The translations under genes and the position numbers were made by a program. A DNA stretch of 27,110 nucleotides from Bacillota bacterium. GTDB taxonomy: Bacteria; Bacillota; Clostridia; Oscillospirales; Oscillospiraceae. How positions within the stretch are numbered: the stretch's first letter is position 1; every line of letters begins with the position of its first letter. Under the pieces are notes generated by a model that did no database searches, was not told where the DNA came from, and saw only the letters and a list, made by a program, of their open reading frames with translations. Below are positions 1 through 8,148 of this stretch, in pieces. The stretch is taken from positions 1-27,110 of the forward strand of contig JAJUHD010000007.1 in NCBI GenBank assembly GCA_029268085.1. The letters are read 5' to 3'.

Positions 1-1
1 G

Positions 2-1348
2 AAACGTGATATTTCCCCGGCAATGGTAAAGCGCTTCGGACTCGGCTTTGCGCCCGACAGCTGGGACAGCTTGGTTTCCGCAATGCAGAAAATGGGTTAT
101 ACGAAGACTGAGCTTCTGGACGCGGGGCTGGCCAAGGCCTCGAAAAAAGGCAGCGGGGGTATATACGATACTTTTCGAAACCGGCTGATGTTTCCCGTCA
201 TTGATATACGTGGCAGCGTAATCGGCTTTTCCGGACGCATTCTGGGCGAAGGCGAGCCGAAGTATATGAACAGCCCTGAAACGCTCGTTTTCAGTAAGAG
301 CCACAATCTTTTTGCAATGAATTTGGCTAAAAAGTCAAAAATGGGATATATAATCCTGTCAGAGGGAAACATAGACGTTGTAGCGATGCATCAGGCTGGA
401 TTCGACTGCGCGGTCGCGTCTCTCGGAACCTCATTGACGCCAGAACAGGCGCGGCTTATTTCAAGATACGTCAACGAGGTAATCATTGCGTATGACGGTG
501 ATCAGGCAGGCCAAAAAGCTTCGCAGCGTGCGATCTCGATTTTGCAGAAGCTTGACATCAAGGTGCGCGTACTGCGAATGACGGGAGCGAAAGATCCTGA
601 CGAATTCATCAAAAAGTTCGGCGCGGCGGCTTTTGAAAATCTGCTGAGGCGTTCCGAAAGCCACATCGAATACCGGCTTTTGGATATCGCTTCGAAATAC
701 GATCTCGGCTCGGACGAGGGCAGGGTGGCGTTCCTGAAGGACGCGACGGGGCTTATTGCCAGCCTTTCGAACGCTGTCGAGCGAGAGGTTTATTCGCGCA
801 AGGCCGCAGATATGGCTAAGATCTCCGGCGAAGCGGTCGCAAACGAGGTCGAGCGCGTCCGGAAAAAGCTGCTGGGTCAGGCAAGGAAAAAACAGGAGAA
901 AGAAAATGCCCGTCCGATGCATATGCAGCAGCCTCACGAAAGGAAGCTGCATTTTGAAAACGTGAAGAGCGCGGCGGCTGAAAAGGGTGTGCTAAGGCTT
1001 CTTTACTACGAACCGTCGCTTTTTACGGGCGGACCAGAGCTTGAAGAGGATGATTTTTCGTCATCGCTGCTTGCGGGATTCTATACGCAGCTCAGAAAAT
1101 TGGTCAAAAACGGGGCTCAGCCCTCACTGGCACTGCTTTCCGAACAATTTACAAACGAGGAAATTTCAATACTTACCGAGATTGTTACAGAGCCTCAGGA
1201 GCTTTCCCGCAGCGAAAAGGCGCTGAACGATTACATAAAAATAATTAAAACCGAAAAGCTCGCAAGGCAGCAGGCAAAGGGCGGCGAGGGAATCGACCTG
1301 AACGAGATCGCCAACAGGCTTCGTGAGAGTAAGGGTTATGGAGGATAA
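2..1348 (+). CDS. dnaG: DNA primase DnaG, 3' part (5' end outside window)
   Basis: Primase makes the RNA primers for replication. The frame is open from base 2, before the first ATG at 23 (residues KRDISPAMVKRFGLG), so the gene begins upstream of the window; 448 codons of a protein usually near 600 are visible. The start of the fragment belongs to the catalytic-core N-lobe, followed by the TOPRIM domain: EGNIDV carries the catalytic Glu/Asp (usually EGYMDV, so YM to NI here), and YDGDQAG is the D-x-D metal site. The C-terminal part is the helicase-binding domain, less conserved, as usual. The CCHC zinc finger is not in the window. The last codons run through the ribosome-binding site of rpoD, so the two genes form the classical macromolecular-synthesis pair and are probably co-transcribed. 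Identification is secure. Confidence 0.95.
   Translation, partial: KRDISPAMVKRFGLGFAPDSWDSLVSAMQKMGYTKTELLDAGLAKASKKGSGGIYDTFRNRLMFPVIDIRGSVIGFSGRILGEGEPKYMNSPETLVFSKSHNLFAMNLAKKSKMGYIILSEGNIDVVAMHQAGFDCAVASLGTSLTPEQARLISRYVNEVIIAYDGDQAGQKASQRAISILQKLDIKVRVLRMTGAKDPDEFIKKFGAAAFENLLRRSESHIEYRLLDIASKYDLGSDEGRVAFLKDATGLIASLSNAVEREVYSRKAADMAKISGEAVANEVERVRKKLLGQARKKQEKENARPMHMQQPHERKLHFENVKSAAAEKGVLRLLYYEPSLFTGGPELEEDDFSSSLLAGFYTQLRKLVKNGAQPSLALLSEQFTNEEISILTEIVTEPQELSRSEKALNDYIKIIKTEKLARQQAKGGEGIDLNEIANRLRESKGYGG
1340..1345 (+). promoter_or_regulatory. Ribosome-binding site fixing the rpoD start
   Basis: GGAGGA lies 7 nt before ATG 1353. It sits inside the last codons and stop of dnaG. The upstream in-frame GTG 1323 and ATG 1338 have no comparable site, and ATG 1338 would overlap the SD itself. 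Translation of rpoD is probably coupled to termination on dnaG. Confidence 0.85.
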
Positions 1349-1352
1349 AAAC

Positions 1353-2552
1353 ATGGCTGCAAGGGAAAAAGACGAATCGAAGAAGAAACTGAACACGTCA
1401 GCCGAAGCTGAATCACAGGTAGAAGGCGGTACGGTTCCGGAAAAGACTGCCGAGGACTGGCTGCGCGAGCTTATTGAAAAAGGCAAGAAAGCCGGAAAGC
1501 TTACATCCAAGGAACTGATGGATGTGCTTGAAAACCTGAATCTCGATGCCGATCAAATCGATAAATTTTATGATACTCTTGAAAATCTGGGTATTGAGAC
1601 CGCGGGAGAGGACTATCTGCGCCCGATCGACGAGGAGGCCCTTCCGGAGCTCGAGGAACTTGAGGAGCTTGAGGAAGTCACCGAGGAAGAAATGGCCAAC
1701 ACGGAGGCGCTCGTTGAATCCTATGCAACCGACGACCCTGTGCGCATGTATCTCAAGGAAATCGGAAAGATCCCGCTTCTCACGCCCGAAGAGGAGGTTG
1801 AGCTCGCCGTAAGAATGTCGGAGGGCGACGAGGAGGCAAAGCGCCGCATGGCGGAGGCAAACCTGCGCCTTGTTGTCAGCATCGCGAAACGCTATGTGGG
1901 CCGCGGCATGCTGTTCCTCGACCTTATTCAGGAAGGCAATCTGGGACTTATCAAGGCTGTCGAAAAATTTGACTATACAAAAGGATACAAGTTCTCCACA
2001 TATGCGACATGGTGGATACGTCAGGCAATTACGAGAGCGATTGCCGACCAGGCGCGCACGATACGCATTCCTGTGCACATGGTTGAAACAATAAACAAGG
2101 TTATCCGCGTTTCGCGCCAGCTCCTTCAGGAACTGGGGCACGATCCTTCACCCGAGGAGATTGCGGAGGAGATGGGCATGCCCGTAGAGAAGGTCCGCGA
2201 CATACTCAAGATCGCACAGGAGCCTGTTTCGCTTGAAACCCCCATCGGTGAGGAGGAGGACAGCCACCTCGGAGACTTTATTCCCGACGAGGACGCCTCC
2301 GAACCGAGCGAGGCCGCTTCATTCACACTGCTCAAGGAGCAGCTTATGACCGTGCTCTCTACGCTTACGCCGCGTGAGGAAAAGGTTTTGCGCCTGCGCT
2401 TCGGCATTGAGGACGGCAGGACGCGCACGCTTGAGGAAGTCGGCAAGGAGTTTAATGTTACCCGTGAGCGCATCCGTCAGATCGAGGCAAAGGCCCTGCG
2501 CAAGCTCCGCCACCCGTCGAGATCAAAGAAACTGAGAGATTTTTTAAACTGA
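1353..2552 (+). CDS. rpoD: RNA polymerase primary sigma factor SigA/RpoD
   Basis: Housekeeping sigma-70 factor of 399 aa, the compact Gram-positive SigA size. An N-terminal region 1.1-like segment is followed by an acidic Glu-rich linker (about residues 90-115). Region 1.2 is around DDPVRMYLKEIG (about 127-138). Region 2 contains DLIQEGNLGLIKAVEKFDY and the -10 recognition helix YATWWIRQAITRAI (about 217-230). Region 3 follows, and region 4.2 ends with EEVGKEFNVTRERIRQIEA, the -35 recognition helix. The start ATG 1353 was chosen over GTG 1323 because of its SD. The gene follows dnaG with a 4-nt gap between the dnaG stop and its ATG and ends 3 nt before a terminator. Nothing unusual. Confidence 0.97.
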   Translation: MAAREKDESKKKLNTSAEAESQVEGGTVPEKTAEDWLRELIEKGKKAGKLTSKELMDVLENLNLDADQIDKFYDTLENLGIETAGEDYLRPIDEEALPELEELEELEEVTEEEMANTEALVESYATDDPVRMYLKEIGKIPLLTPEEEVELAVRMSEGDEEAKRRMAEANLRLVVSIAKRYVGRGMLFLDLIQEGNLGLIKAVEKFDYTKGYKFSTYATWWIRQAITRAIADQARTIRIPVHMVETINKVIRVSRQLLQELGHDPSPEEIAEEMGMPVEKVRDILKIAQEPVSLETPIGEEEDSHLGDFIPDEDASEPSEAASFTLLKEQLMTVLSTLTPREEKVLRLRFGIEDGRTRTLEEVGKEFNVTRERIRQIEAKALRKLRHPSRSKKLRDFLN

Positions 2553-2555
2553 TTT

Positions 2556-2605
2556 AAATAAAAATAAGGACTTCAACCCTGAAGTTGAAGTCCTTATTTT
2601 TATTT
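2556..2605. terminator. Strong bidirectional terminator between rpoD and tctA
   Basis: A perfect 22-bp inverted repeat (2556-2577 and 2584-2605) with a 6-nt loop CCTGAA. The AT-rich base of the stem provides T-rich tracts on both strands, so it can stop both the dnaG-rpoD transcript and the opposing tctCBA transcript, whose last gene ends at 2660. Confidence 0.93.
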
Positions 2606-2659
2606 AGCGTGTAAAATGATAAACAGACACGCACATTATAAATAAGTTATTAAATAAAA

Positions 2660-4156
2660 TTATGTCTCTGAGCTCTTTTTCTTGAAAAGGCTCTTGATAT
2701 TTCCCCAGAAGGGCCATATCAGCAGACCGAGATCGATTACGAACAGCAGAATGGAAAGGGGAGTGAAGATAACGTCCGAAGCGTTTCCTTGCATAAGGAT
2801 AAGCGCACGGCGAAGATCGATTTCCGCGCTCTTTCCGAGAACGAATGCCAGAACAAAAGGAGCAAGCGGTATTCCAAGCCTGTCCATGAAATATCCTACG
2901 ATACCGAAGAACAAAACAAGGATCATATCAAACGCCAGATATCTGAAGCTGAAAGCTCCTAGAATACAAAGAACTGTGATGACAGGGATAAGAACGCTGC
3001 TGGGAACCTTTGTAATCTTGGCGTAGAAACGTGCACCGAATAATCCGAAAAGGAGTATAAACACATTTGCAAGAATCAATCCGAAGATCAATCCATATAC
3101 ATATTTTGCGTTAGTTGTGAACAGCTGCGTTCCGGGTGCGAGCCCGTGGATCATCAGAGCAGCCATAAACAGCGCGGATGTACCGTTACCGGGAATGCCG
3201 AGAGTCAGCAGAGGCACCAGCGAGCCGCCGACTACGCCGTTGTTAGCGGCGGAAACAGAGGCAAGTCCTTTCGGGTTGCCTTTGCCGAAAGAATCGGGAT
3301 CTTTGTCCGAGCTTCTAGCGAGGTTGTAGCTTAGACCTGCGGCAACGGTTGTACCGGCTGCGGGTACTATTCCGATCAAAGTACCGATTACGGAGCCGCG
3401 TAGAGTTTCAATGATTATATACTTTAGCTCTTTAAGCGACAGCCACACGCTGCCCTTCATGCTTTCCTCGCCGATAACGATCGACTTTCTGTTCTCGGCT
3501 ATTAGAACGAATACCTGCGAGAAAGCGAACATCCCGAGGACAACAGGCAGCAGCGGGAGTTCGTCATAAATAGCCGTTATGCCAAAGTTGAAACGAGACA
3601 TACCGGTGAGACCGTCAAGCCCTACCAATGAACACAGGAAGCCGAGAGCGGCGCTCATAAGGCCCTTCAGCGCTTTTTCTTTTACAAGGCCTATGATGAT
3701 AATAATACCCATCATAACGGTCAGGAACAGTTCCCATGAGCCGAAGAAGAAAGCGATTTTGGCAAGCTTGGGAGCAATAAAAAGGAGAGCAAGGCAGCCG
3801 ACGATGCCGCCGGAGAAAGCAGATATCGTGGTAACGCCGATTGCTTTGAGTCCCTCGCCCTTCAAGGTCATCGGGTAACCGTCAAGTGTCATGAAAAGAG
3901 AATCGGATGTGCCGGGAGTGTTGACGAGAACAGCCGTAATGTTTCCGCCGTAAGAACCTGTTACATAGATTGCACCGAGGCAGATAAGGGCTGTCGTAGG
4001 GGGAAGCGAAAACGTGAGCGGAAGGAAGATGCCGATACCGGTATCGGCCGACATTCCGGGCAAGGCTCCCAAGACGACGCCTATTGTTGCTCCAATGCAT
4101 AGCCACATAAGGTTCTGTAATGTAAACAACTGTGATAAATATGATAATACATCCAT
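2660..4156 (-). CDS. tctA: Tripartite tricarboxylate transporter, large permease TctA
   Basis: Large membrane subunit (498 aa, typical for TctA at about 500) of a TTT-family secondary transporter that imports a carboxylate delivered by an extracytoplasmic binding protein, driven by an ion gradient. The sequence is very hydrophobic, with roughly a dozen membrane segments. Family motifs are visible: GALPGMSADTGIGIFLPLTF near residue 30, the conserved GGNITAVLVNTPGTSDS segment, and a second glycine/proline-rich repeat PAAGTTVAAGLSYN with GIPGNGTSALFMAAL around 265-330. The start ATG 4156 follows GGAGA. It lies 42 nt after tctB in the same orientation and is the last gene of the tctC-tctB-tctA set. 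The substrate cannot be read from sequence. Confidence 0.95.
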   Translation of the reverse strand: MDVLSYLSQLFTLQNLMWLCIGATIGVVLGALPGMSADTGIGIFLPLTFSLPPTTALICLGAIYVTGSYGGNITAVLVNTPGTSDSLFMTLDGYPMTLKGEGLKAIGVTTISAFSGGIVGCLALLFIAPKLAKIAFFFGSWELFLTVMMGIIIIIGLVKEKALKGLMSAALGFLCSLVGLDGLTGMSRFNFGITAIYDELPLLPVVLGMFAFSQVFVLIAENRKSIVIGEESMKGSVWLSLKELKYIIIETLRGSVIGTLIGIVPAAGTTVAAGLSYNLARSSDKDPDSFGKGNPKGLASVSAANNGVVGGSLVPLLTLGIPGNGTSALFMAALMIHGLAPGTQLFTTNAKYVYGLIFGLILANVFILLFGLFGARFYAKITKVPSSVLIPVITVLCILGAFSFRYLAFDMILVLFFGIVGYFMDRLGIPLAPFVLAFVLGKSAEIDLRRALILMQGNASDVIFTPLSILLFVIDLGLLIWPFWGNIKSLFKKKSSET

Positions 4157-4198
4157 ATTGTTTTTCTCCAGAATTTTTAAGGTTAAGTTGACTTCAAA

Positions 4199-4639
4199 TT
4201 AAAAAAGAATACCTTCGGGCATCTGCATGGACAAAAGCAAACCGAAAAATAGATAGATAAAGAGTATTACGCCAACATCAACGCCAACAATGACTTTCCA
4301 GCTTTTTTGTCCGAGGACGATCATAGCAATCGGCATAAATACGCCTGACGCAATATAAAATCCGGCAAAATTGATTGCAACGATGTACAGAAGAATGACG
4401 CCGGCCATCAGCAGAGTTTTTGCAGTACCAGTCATGTTGATATCTGCGTTTGTATATTTTCCTCTTAAAACCTGAATCAGGAAAAGTGTTGCAAGGATGA
4501 TGCAGAGAAAACATAAAACCTGTGGAAATGTTCTGGACGTTTTATCTTCAATTCCAAAAGAAGACACCAGAAAAGCGCCGGACATCAGATAAATGAAAAT
4601 ACAGCCGATCAAATTGTAATTAAACTTTTCTTTTTTCAA
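4199..4639 (-). CDS. tctB: Tripartite tricarboxylate transporter, small permease TctB
   Basis: A 146-aa membrane protein with four predicted hydrophobic segments (about residues 10-25, 38-52, 72-95 and 115-140), the standard TctB layout. It begins with TTG at 4639, preceded by a GGGAGGGG ribosome site 8-10 nt away; no in-frame ATG near the N-terminus would keep the first membrane segment. It is placed between the binding protein and TctA, as usual for this family. Small subunits are poorly conserved, so the call rests mainly on size, topology and position. Confidence 0.88.
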   Translation of the reverse strand: MKKEKFNYNLIGCIFIYLMSGAFLVSSFGIEDKTSRTFPQVLCFLCIILATLFLIQVLRGKYTNADINMTGTAKTLLMAGVILLYIVAINFAGFYIASGVFMPIAMIVLGQKSWKVIVGVDVGVILFIYLFFGLLLSMQMPEGILF

Positions 4640-4685
4640 TGCTAAATCCCCTCCCTTATGGCAAGGCTAAACATGTTTAATTTGC

Positions 4686-4731
4686 ATAATAGTCTCATGT
4701 ATTCTGCAAAGCTCATACATGAGACTATTAT
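4686..4731 (-). other. Intercistronic hairpin between tctC and tctB
   Basis: A perfect 16-bp inverted repeat (4686-4701 and 4716-4731) with a 14-nt loop. It is 26 nt after the tctC stop and 46 nt before the tctB start. There is no T-run on the 3' side of the minus-strand transcript (GCAAATTAAAC follows), so it looks like an mRNA 3'-end stabiliser or partial attenuator rather than a full terminator. Such elements commonly raise binding-protein levels over permease levels. Confidence 0.75.
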
Positions 4732-4757
4732 TACTCACTCAGCCGAATACGCTCAGC

Positions 4758-5813
4758 TTATGCCCAAGGCTCTTTATCCCAAAGATCTTTGTATTCCTGA
4801 TAGTAACCCTTGAACATATCGGTCGTGTCTTTGTAGTCCTTTGTATCGTACGGGATGGTCATATCAGCGCACTGCGCCTGAACATCGGGATCCGCAGCTG
4901 CTGCCATAAAGCAATCGGACAGATACTTGATGATAGCTTCATCTGTTCCTGCGGGAGCAGCTATTGCACGGCTGTTGACCTGAATTACGTCATATCCGCA
5001 TTCTTTGTAAGTCGGGACATCGGGCTGGAGTTCAGAACGTTCTGCACTGCCGACAGCAAGAATCTTGATGGAACCTTCGCTGAGGAAAGTTGCAAGGTCG
5101 CCGACATTGAGGCAGTAAGCGTCACAGTGGCCGCCTGCAACAGCGGTAAGAACTTCGGTCTCGCCGTCATAAGGGACGACGTTGAACTTTGCGCCGGAAG
5201 CATTCTCAAGCTGGATAACTGCGAGGCCTTCACTGCCGGTGACAGAAGTAACGCCCATAGTAATTTTGCCGGGGTTTTCCTTTGCCGCGTTAATGAGATC
5301 CTGCATGGTCTGATACTTGGAGTTGCTGGCCACGCCGACAGCACCGGGATCGCTCATCATGTTAAAGATGTAGCTCATGTTTTCGGCCGTGTATTCTTTA
5401 CCGAATGCGATAGCTGTAATCTGCTGTGCGGTCGGGGCAAAGCCGATTGTATAACCGTCCGGCTTGGACTTAATGAAGTCGGACCAGCCGATGTCGCCGC
5501 TCGCGCCCTCTTCCTGCTTGACGACTATGCCGTTTTTCCAGCCTTCCTTCTCCTTGATCTTCTCAGCAAGGATGCGGATATAAATATCCTGCATGGAACC
5601 TACGCCAAAGGGATAGATATAAGTGATTTCTTTGCTGGGGTAATCTGCGGGAAGTCCCTCGGGACGAGTGACGTTCCATGTGCTGTCGGATGCCGCTTCC
5701 GAACTCGCGGGAGAACTGGGTGTTGCTTCAGCGGTATTCTTATTCGAGGAGCCACAGGCCGCCAGAGAGAATACCATAGCAGCGGCAAGAATCATTGCTG
5801 CCAACTTTTTCAT
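4758..5813 (-). CDS. tctC: Tripartite tricarboxylate transporter substrate-binding lipoprotein TctC
   Basis: Extracytoplasmic binding protein of the TTT family, 351 aa from the chosen start. The signal peptide MKKLAAMILAAAMVFSLAAC ends in a lipobox (LAAC, Cys20), so the mature protein is lipid-anchored outside the membrane. A Ser/Ala/Thr-rich linker follows. The fold then shows TTT features: YIYPFGVGSMQDIYIRILAEKI near residue 70 (binding-loop region), KPDGYTIGFAP, and the VAGGHCDAYCLNVGDL segment. ATG 5813 was preferred over ATG 5819 because GGAGGA is only 2 nt from the latter and 8 nt from the former. It lies 54 nt after the cation-efflux gene with no terminator or obvious promoter between, so it probably belongs to that transcript. 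Confidence 0.93.
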   Translation of the reverse strand: MKKLAAMILAAAMVFSLAACGSSNKNTAEATPSSPASSEAASDSTWNVTRPEGLPADYPSKEITYIYPFGVGSMQDIYIRILAEKIKEKEGWKNGIVVKQEEGASGDIGWSDFIKSKPDGYTIGFAPTAQQITAIAFGKEYTAENMSYIFNMMSDPGAVGVASNSKYQTMQDLINAAKENPGKITMGVTSVTGSEGLAVIQLENASGAKFNVVPYDGETEVLTAVAGGHCDAYCLNVGDLATFLSEGSIKILAVGSAERSELQPDVPTYKECGYDVIQVNSRAIAAPAGTDEAIIKYLSDCFMAAAADPDVQAQCADMTIPYDTKDYKDTTDMFKGYYQEYKDLWDKEPWA

Positions 5814-5867
5814 AGTCATTTCCTCCTTGTTTTTATTTATACTGATTTCTCAGTAATAAGGACGTTG

Positions 5868-6797
5868 CTATTTGCAGATACCTGCTGTTTCTGAATCTGC
5901 CGGATTCACATGAACCATGCAATGCTTAACTTGGGGGAAGGTTTCCTCTATTAAATCATGTGTATTTTTTGCAATAAGATGCGCGTCTGTCAAAGCTTTT
6001 TGTCCTTCAACGCCGATTTCAATATCTATATACACTCTGTCACCGAATACGCGCGTTTTAATGTCATCTATACTGATAACATCAGGATTGTTCTTCACTG
6101 TATCCTTTACATCTTCTACAAACTTGCTGTCGCAGGAGCTGTCAATCATCCTGTTGACCGCGTCCATAAAGATATCATAGGCAACTTTAATAATGAAAAG
6201 GCAGATTATGACGCTTGCAACGGCATCCAGCTTCGGAAAGCCGATTCGGGCTCCAAGTATTCCGGCGAAGCTTCCGATAGACGAGAAAGCATCGGAACGG
6301 TGATCCCAGGCGCTTGCCTTGAGCACTCCGGAGTCTATTTTCTTTGCCGCAGCGATTGTGTACCAGTACATAGCTTCTTTGACAACTATCGACACACCGG
6401 CCGCAATGAGTGCCAAAGCTCCGGGGACAACAATCTCTGCATCGCTCATGAATATTTTCTTAACCCCGGCGTATCCGATGCCTATGCCTATTACGAACAG
6501 GAAGAACGCAAGCAACAGAGCTGCTACACACTCAAAACGCTCATGTCCGTAAGGATGCTTCTCATCCGCATCTTTGTGGGACAGCTTTACACTGATTAAA
6601 ACAACGAATGTACTTAATACGTCGGAAGCGGAGTGGATGCTGTCGGATACCATTGCGCCGGAATGCGCTATAATTCCCGCAAACAGCTTAAACGTAGTAA
6701 GGACTATGTTACCGATTATGCCCACCCACGAAACTTTTGTTGCTATCGCTTTTTTTTCTGCTGCATCGATTGGAATATGTTTACTATTTGTCTTCAC
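5868..6797 (-). CDS. Cation diffusion facilitator (CDF) family metal efflux protein
   Basis: A 309-aa inner-membrane divalent-metal/proton antiporter. Six hydrophobic segments occupy about residues 20-215, followed by a cytoplasmic CDF dimerisation domain (FVEDVKDTV to CMVHVNPA). Metal-site residues appear in SDSIHSASD (H55, D59) in the second segment and AWDHRSD (D165, D169) in the fifth. Many relatives have His where D165 stands, so the site is H/D/D/D, and the metal cannot be assigned. The conserved HPYGHERFE loop lies at 81-89. It starts with GTG 6797 after GGAGG with 6-nt spacing. It has its own strong promoter and a GntR-type operator in the leader, and reads on into tctC. Why an efflux pump heads a carboxylate-transport operon is unclear; transport of metal-chelating acids is one possibility. 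Confidence 0.93.
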   Translation of the reverse strand: MKTNSKHIPIDAAEKKAIATKVSWVGIIGNIVLTTFKLFAGIIAHSGAMVSDSIHSASDVLSTFVVLISVKLSHKDADEKHPYGHERFECVAALLLAFFLFVIGIGIGYAGVKKIFMSDAEIVVPGALALIAAGVSIVVKEAMYWYTIAAAKKIDSGVLKASAWDHRSDAFSSIGSFAGILGARIGFPKLDAVASVIICLFIIKVAYDIFMDAVNRMIDSSCDSKFVEDVKDTVKNNPDVISIDDIKTRVFGDRVYIDIEIGVEGQKALTDAHLIAKNTHDLIEETFPQVKHCMVHVNPADSETAGICK

Positions 6798-6811
6798 AAG
6801 TTACCTCCATT

Positions 6812-6821
6812 TGTATAGACA
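6812..6821. promoter_or_regulatory. GntR/HutC-type operator in the cation-efflux leader
   Basis: TGTATAGACA within TTTGTATAGACAAA fits the HutC-subfamily pattern GT-N-TA-N-AC with matching flanks. It lies just downstream of the predicted start point (about 6827) and just upstream of the GGAGG site, so a bound repressor would act as a roadblock. The likely regulator is the GntR protein at 8149-8880. Confidence 0.6.
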
Positions 6822-6833
6822 AATTACATCTTT

Positions 6834-6862
6834 ATGATAACAAACAAGATGTTCCTTGTCAA
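6834..6862 (-). promoter_or_regulatory. Sigma-A promoter for the cation-efflux/tctCBA operon
   Basis: On the minus strand, TTGACA (6862-6857), a 17-nt spacer, then TATCAT (6839-6834). The -35 matches consensus and the -10 has one mismatch. Predicted start near 6827. Confidence 0.7.
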
Positions 6863-6982
6863 TCGTTACTTTTTGTGAATTTTACATAGTGATTATTATT
6901 AAAAATAACAGAGATCAAATCGGCTCAAAAAAGAACAATCCAAAGGGGCTTCTTGTATTGACATATTTTGTTTGATTGTCTG

Positions 6983-7993
6983 TCATTTTTCTACGGCAGC
7001 TCGAACCGCATGCAGATTTGCTTCAGGCGCTCTCGGATCAACAACACATCCCGGACCTATTATGAGTCCTTTTCCGCTTACCATTTGGATGGCTTCTCTT
7101 ATGTGGTTTTTAATATATTCCGGATTCTCCTCTGCAAGGACGCTTTCATAATGAAGCTTACTTCCGACAATGGTAGGAATTTCACGCAGGCCTCCAAGGA
7201 AGACCTTGGAGCATTTTTTACGAGCTTCCGCAAAATTTGGCTCTGTATAACGGTCGTGCCAGTTGACAACATTGCAGGGGTATTTGCTCACTGTGTCAAA
7301 CATGATATTCGCTCCATGGATATGCACCACATTGAACCACGTTTCGTCTTTATACGCGTTTATCACTTTATAATCATACGGCTTGCAGAATTCGGCGAAG
7401 AGCTCATCTGTCAGATAGTCATATGTTGCACACTGCGTGGCAAAGAAGAAACCGCTGACGCCTGCTTCGATATTAGCTTTTACGAAATTGACTGTTGTTT
7501 CCGTAATGACCGACAAGGCCTGATGTATATGCTCCGGATATTCCTTCATGTCCTGCAGCAAACGATCGCCTGTCATTTTTTTCAGCGTTGTGAGGGGAGA
7601 GAAAATAGTCTGTATATAAGGAGTGTTCGGCTTAACAAGCTTTGACAGCCACTGCGACAGCTGAAGTGTTTTTCCCCAAGTTCCGTAAGTAGCCGCAAGA
7701 GGCTCGATTCTCAGGTAATCCTGAAGCTCGCAAATCGCAGGAGCGGCAATCTCAACTTCCTTGTATTTTTCGCAGTATACATTAAGCTTTGCACCCCAAT
7801 CCGGTACTGTATAAGCGCCGAAAGGCATCATTTTTATAAAGTCAAAATCATACCTTTCGTTGTAGGCAACCATTGCCTCGGCCAAGGATCTGGGATCTTG
7901 GTCATACTCGGACAAATGCATCCATGTGCTTACAGGTATTCTGTCAGGCTCTTTACCGTTTATGACCGTCTGAAGCCTTTCTTTTCTGTTCAT
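6983..7993 (-). CDS. URO-D superfamily protein, probable zinc/cobalamin-type methyltransferase
   Basis: A 336-aa protein of the uroporphyrinogen-decarboxylase superfamily, which also holds the MtaA/MtbA methylcobalamin:thiol methyltransferases. The N-terminus MNRKERLQTVINGKEPDRIPVS is typical of the non-haem branch. Candidate zinc ligands are H224 and H226 (HIHG) and C316 (GPGC); the classical enzymes have His-x-Cys plus Cys, so one Cys is His here. The usual close PEANLHA follows. True UroD is unlikely because no other haem gene is near. No corrinoid protein or activating methyltransferase adjoins it. The start ATG 7993 follows AGGAGG; a longer frame to 8062 crosses the promoter and was rejected. 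It is divergent from gntR and probably controlled by it. The substrate is unknown. Confidence 0.85.
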   Translation of the reverse strand: MNRKERLQTVINGKEPDRIPVSTWMHLSEYDQDPRSLAEAMVAYNERYDFDFIKMMPFGAYTVPDWGAKLNVYCEKYKEVEIAAPAICELQDYLRIEPLAATYGTWGKTLQLSQWLSKLVKPNTPYIQTIFSPLTTLKKMTGDRLLQDMKEYPEHIHQALSVITETTVNFVKANIEAGVSGFFFATQCATYDYLTDELFAEFCKPYDYKVINAYKDETWFNVVHIHGANIMFDTVSKYPCNVVNWHDRYTEPNFAEARKKCSKVFLGGLREIPTIVGSKLHYESVLAEENPEYIKNHIREAIQMVSGKGLIIGPGCVVDPRAPEANLHAVRAAVEK

Positions 7994-8017
7994 ATCGATC
8001 CTCCTAAAAACTTTAAA

Positions 8018-8046
8018 TATATATACAAATAAAACGGGAATGTAAA
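8018..8046 (-). promoter_or_regulatory. Promoter of the URO-D-family gene with overlapping operator
   Basis: On the minus strand, TTTACA (8046-8041), a 17-nt spacer, then TATATA (8023-8018). The -10 overlaps the sequence TTTGTATATATA, which matches the operator sites near 6812 and 10191 except at one inner position. Binding there would block polymerase directly. Confidence 0.55.
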
Positions 8047-8055
8047 TGATAAACG

Positions 8056-8085
8056 TTGACAATTACTAAACTTATTATTTATAAT
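8056..8085 (+). promoter_or_regulatory. Sigma-A promoter for gntR
   Basis: Consensus TTGACA (8056-8061), an 18-nt spacer and consensus TATAAT (8080-8085). The gene's SD AAGGAG and ATG 8149 follow about 60 nt later. The divergent promoter lies 10 nt away, so the regulator may control itself and its neighbour together. Confidence 0.75.
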
Positions 8086-8148
8086 TAGAGAGGCTAAAAA
8101 ATATTAATAATAAACCAGTTATCACAATTACTGAAAAGGAGATTAGAA

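Noticed and set aside
4719..5894. 391-codon plus-strand open frame
   Set aside because: Antisense to tctC, which has clear homology, a signal peptide and an SD; the long antisense frame follows from codon bias.
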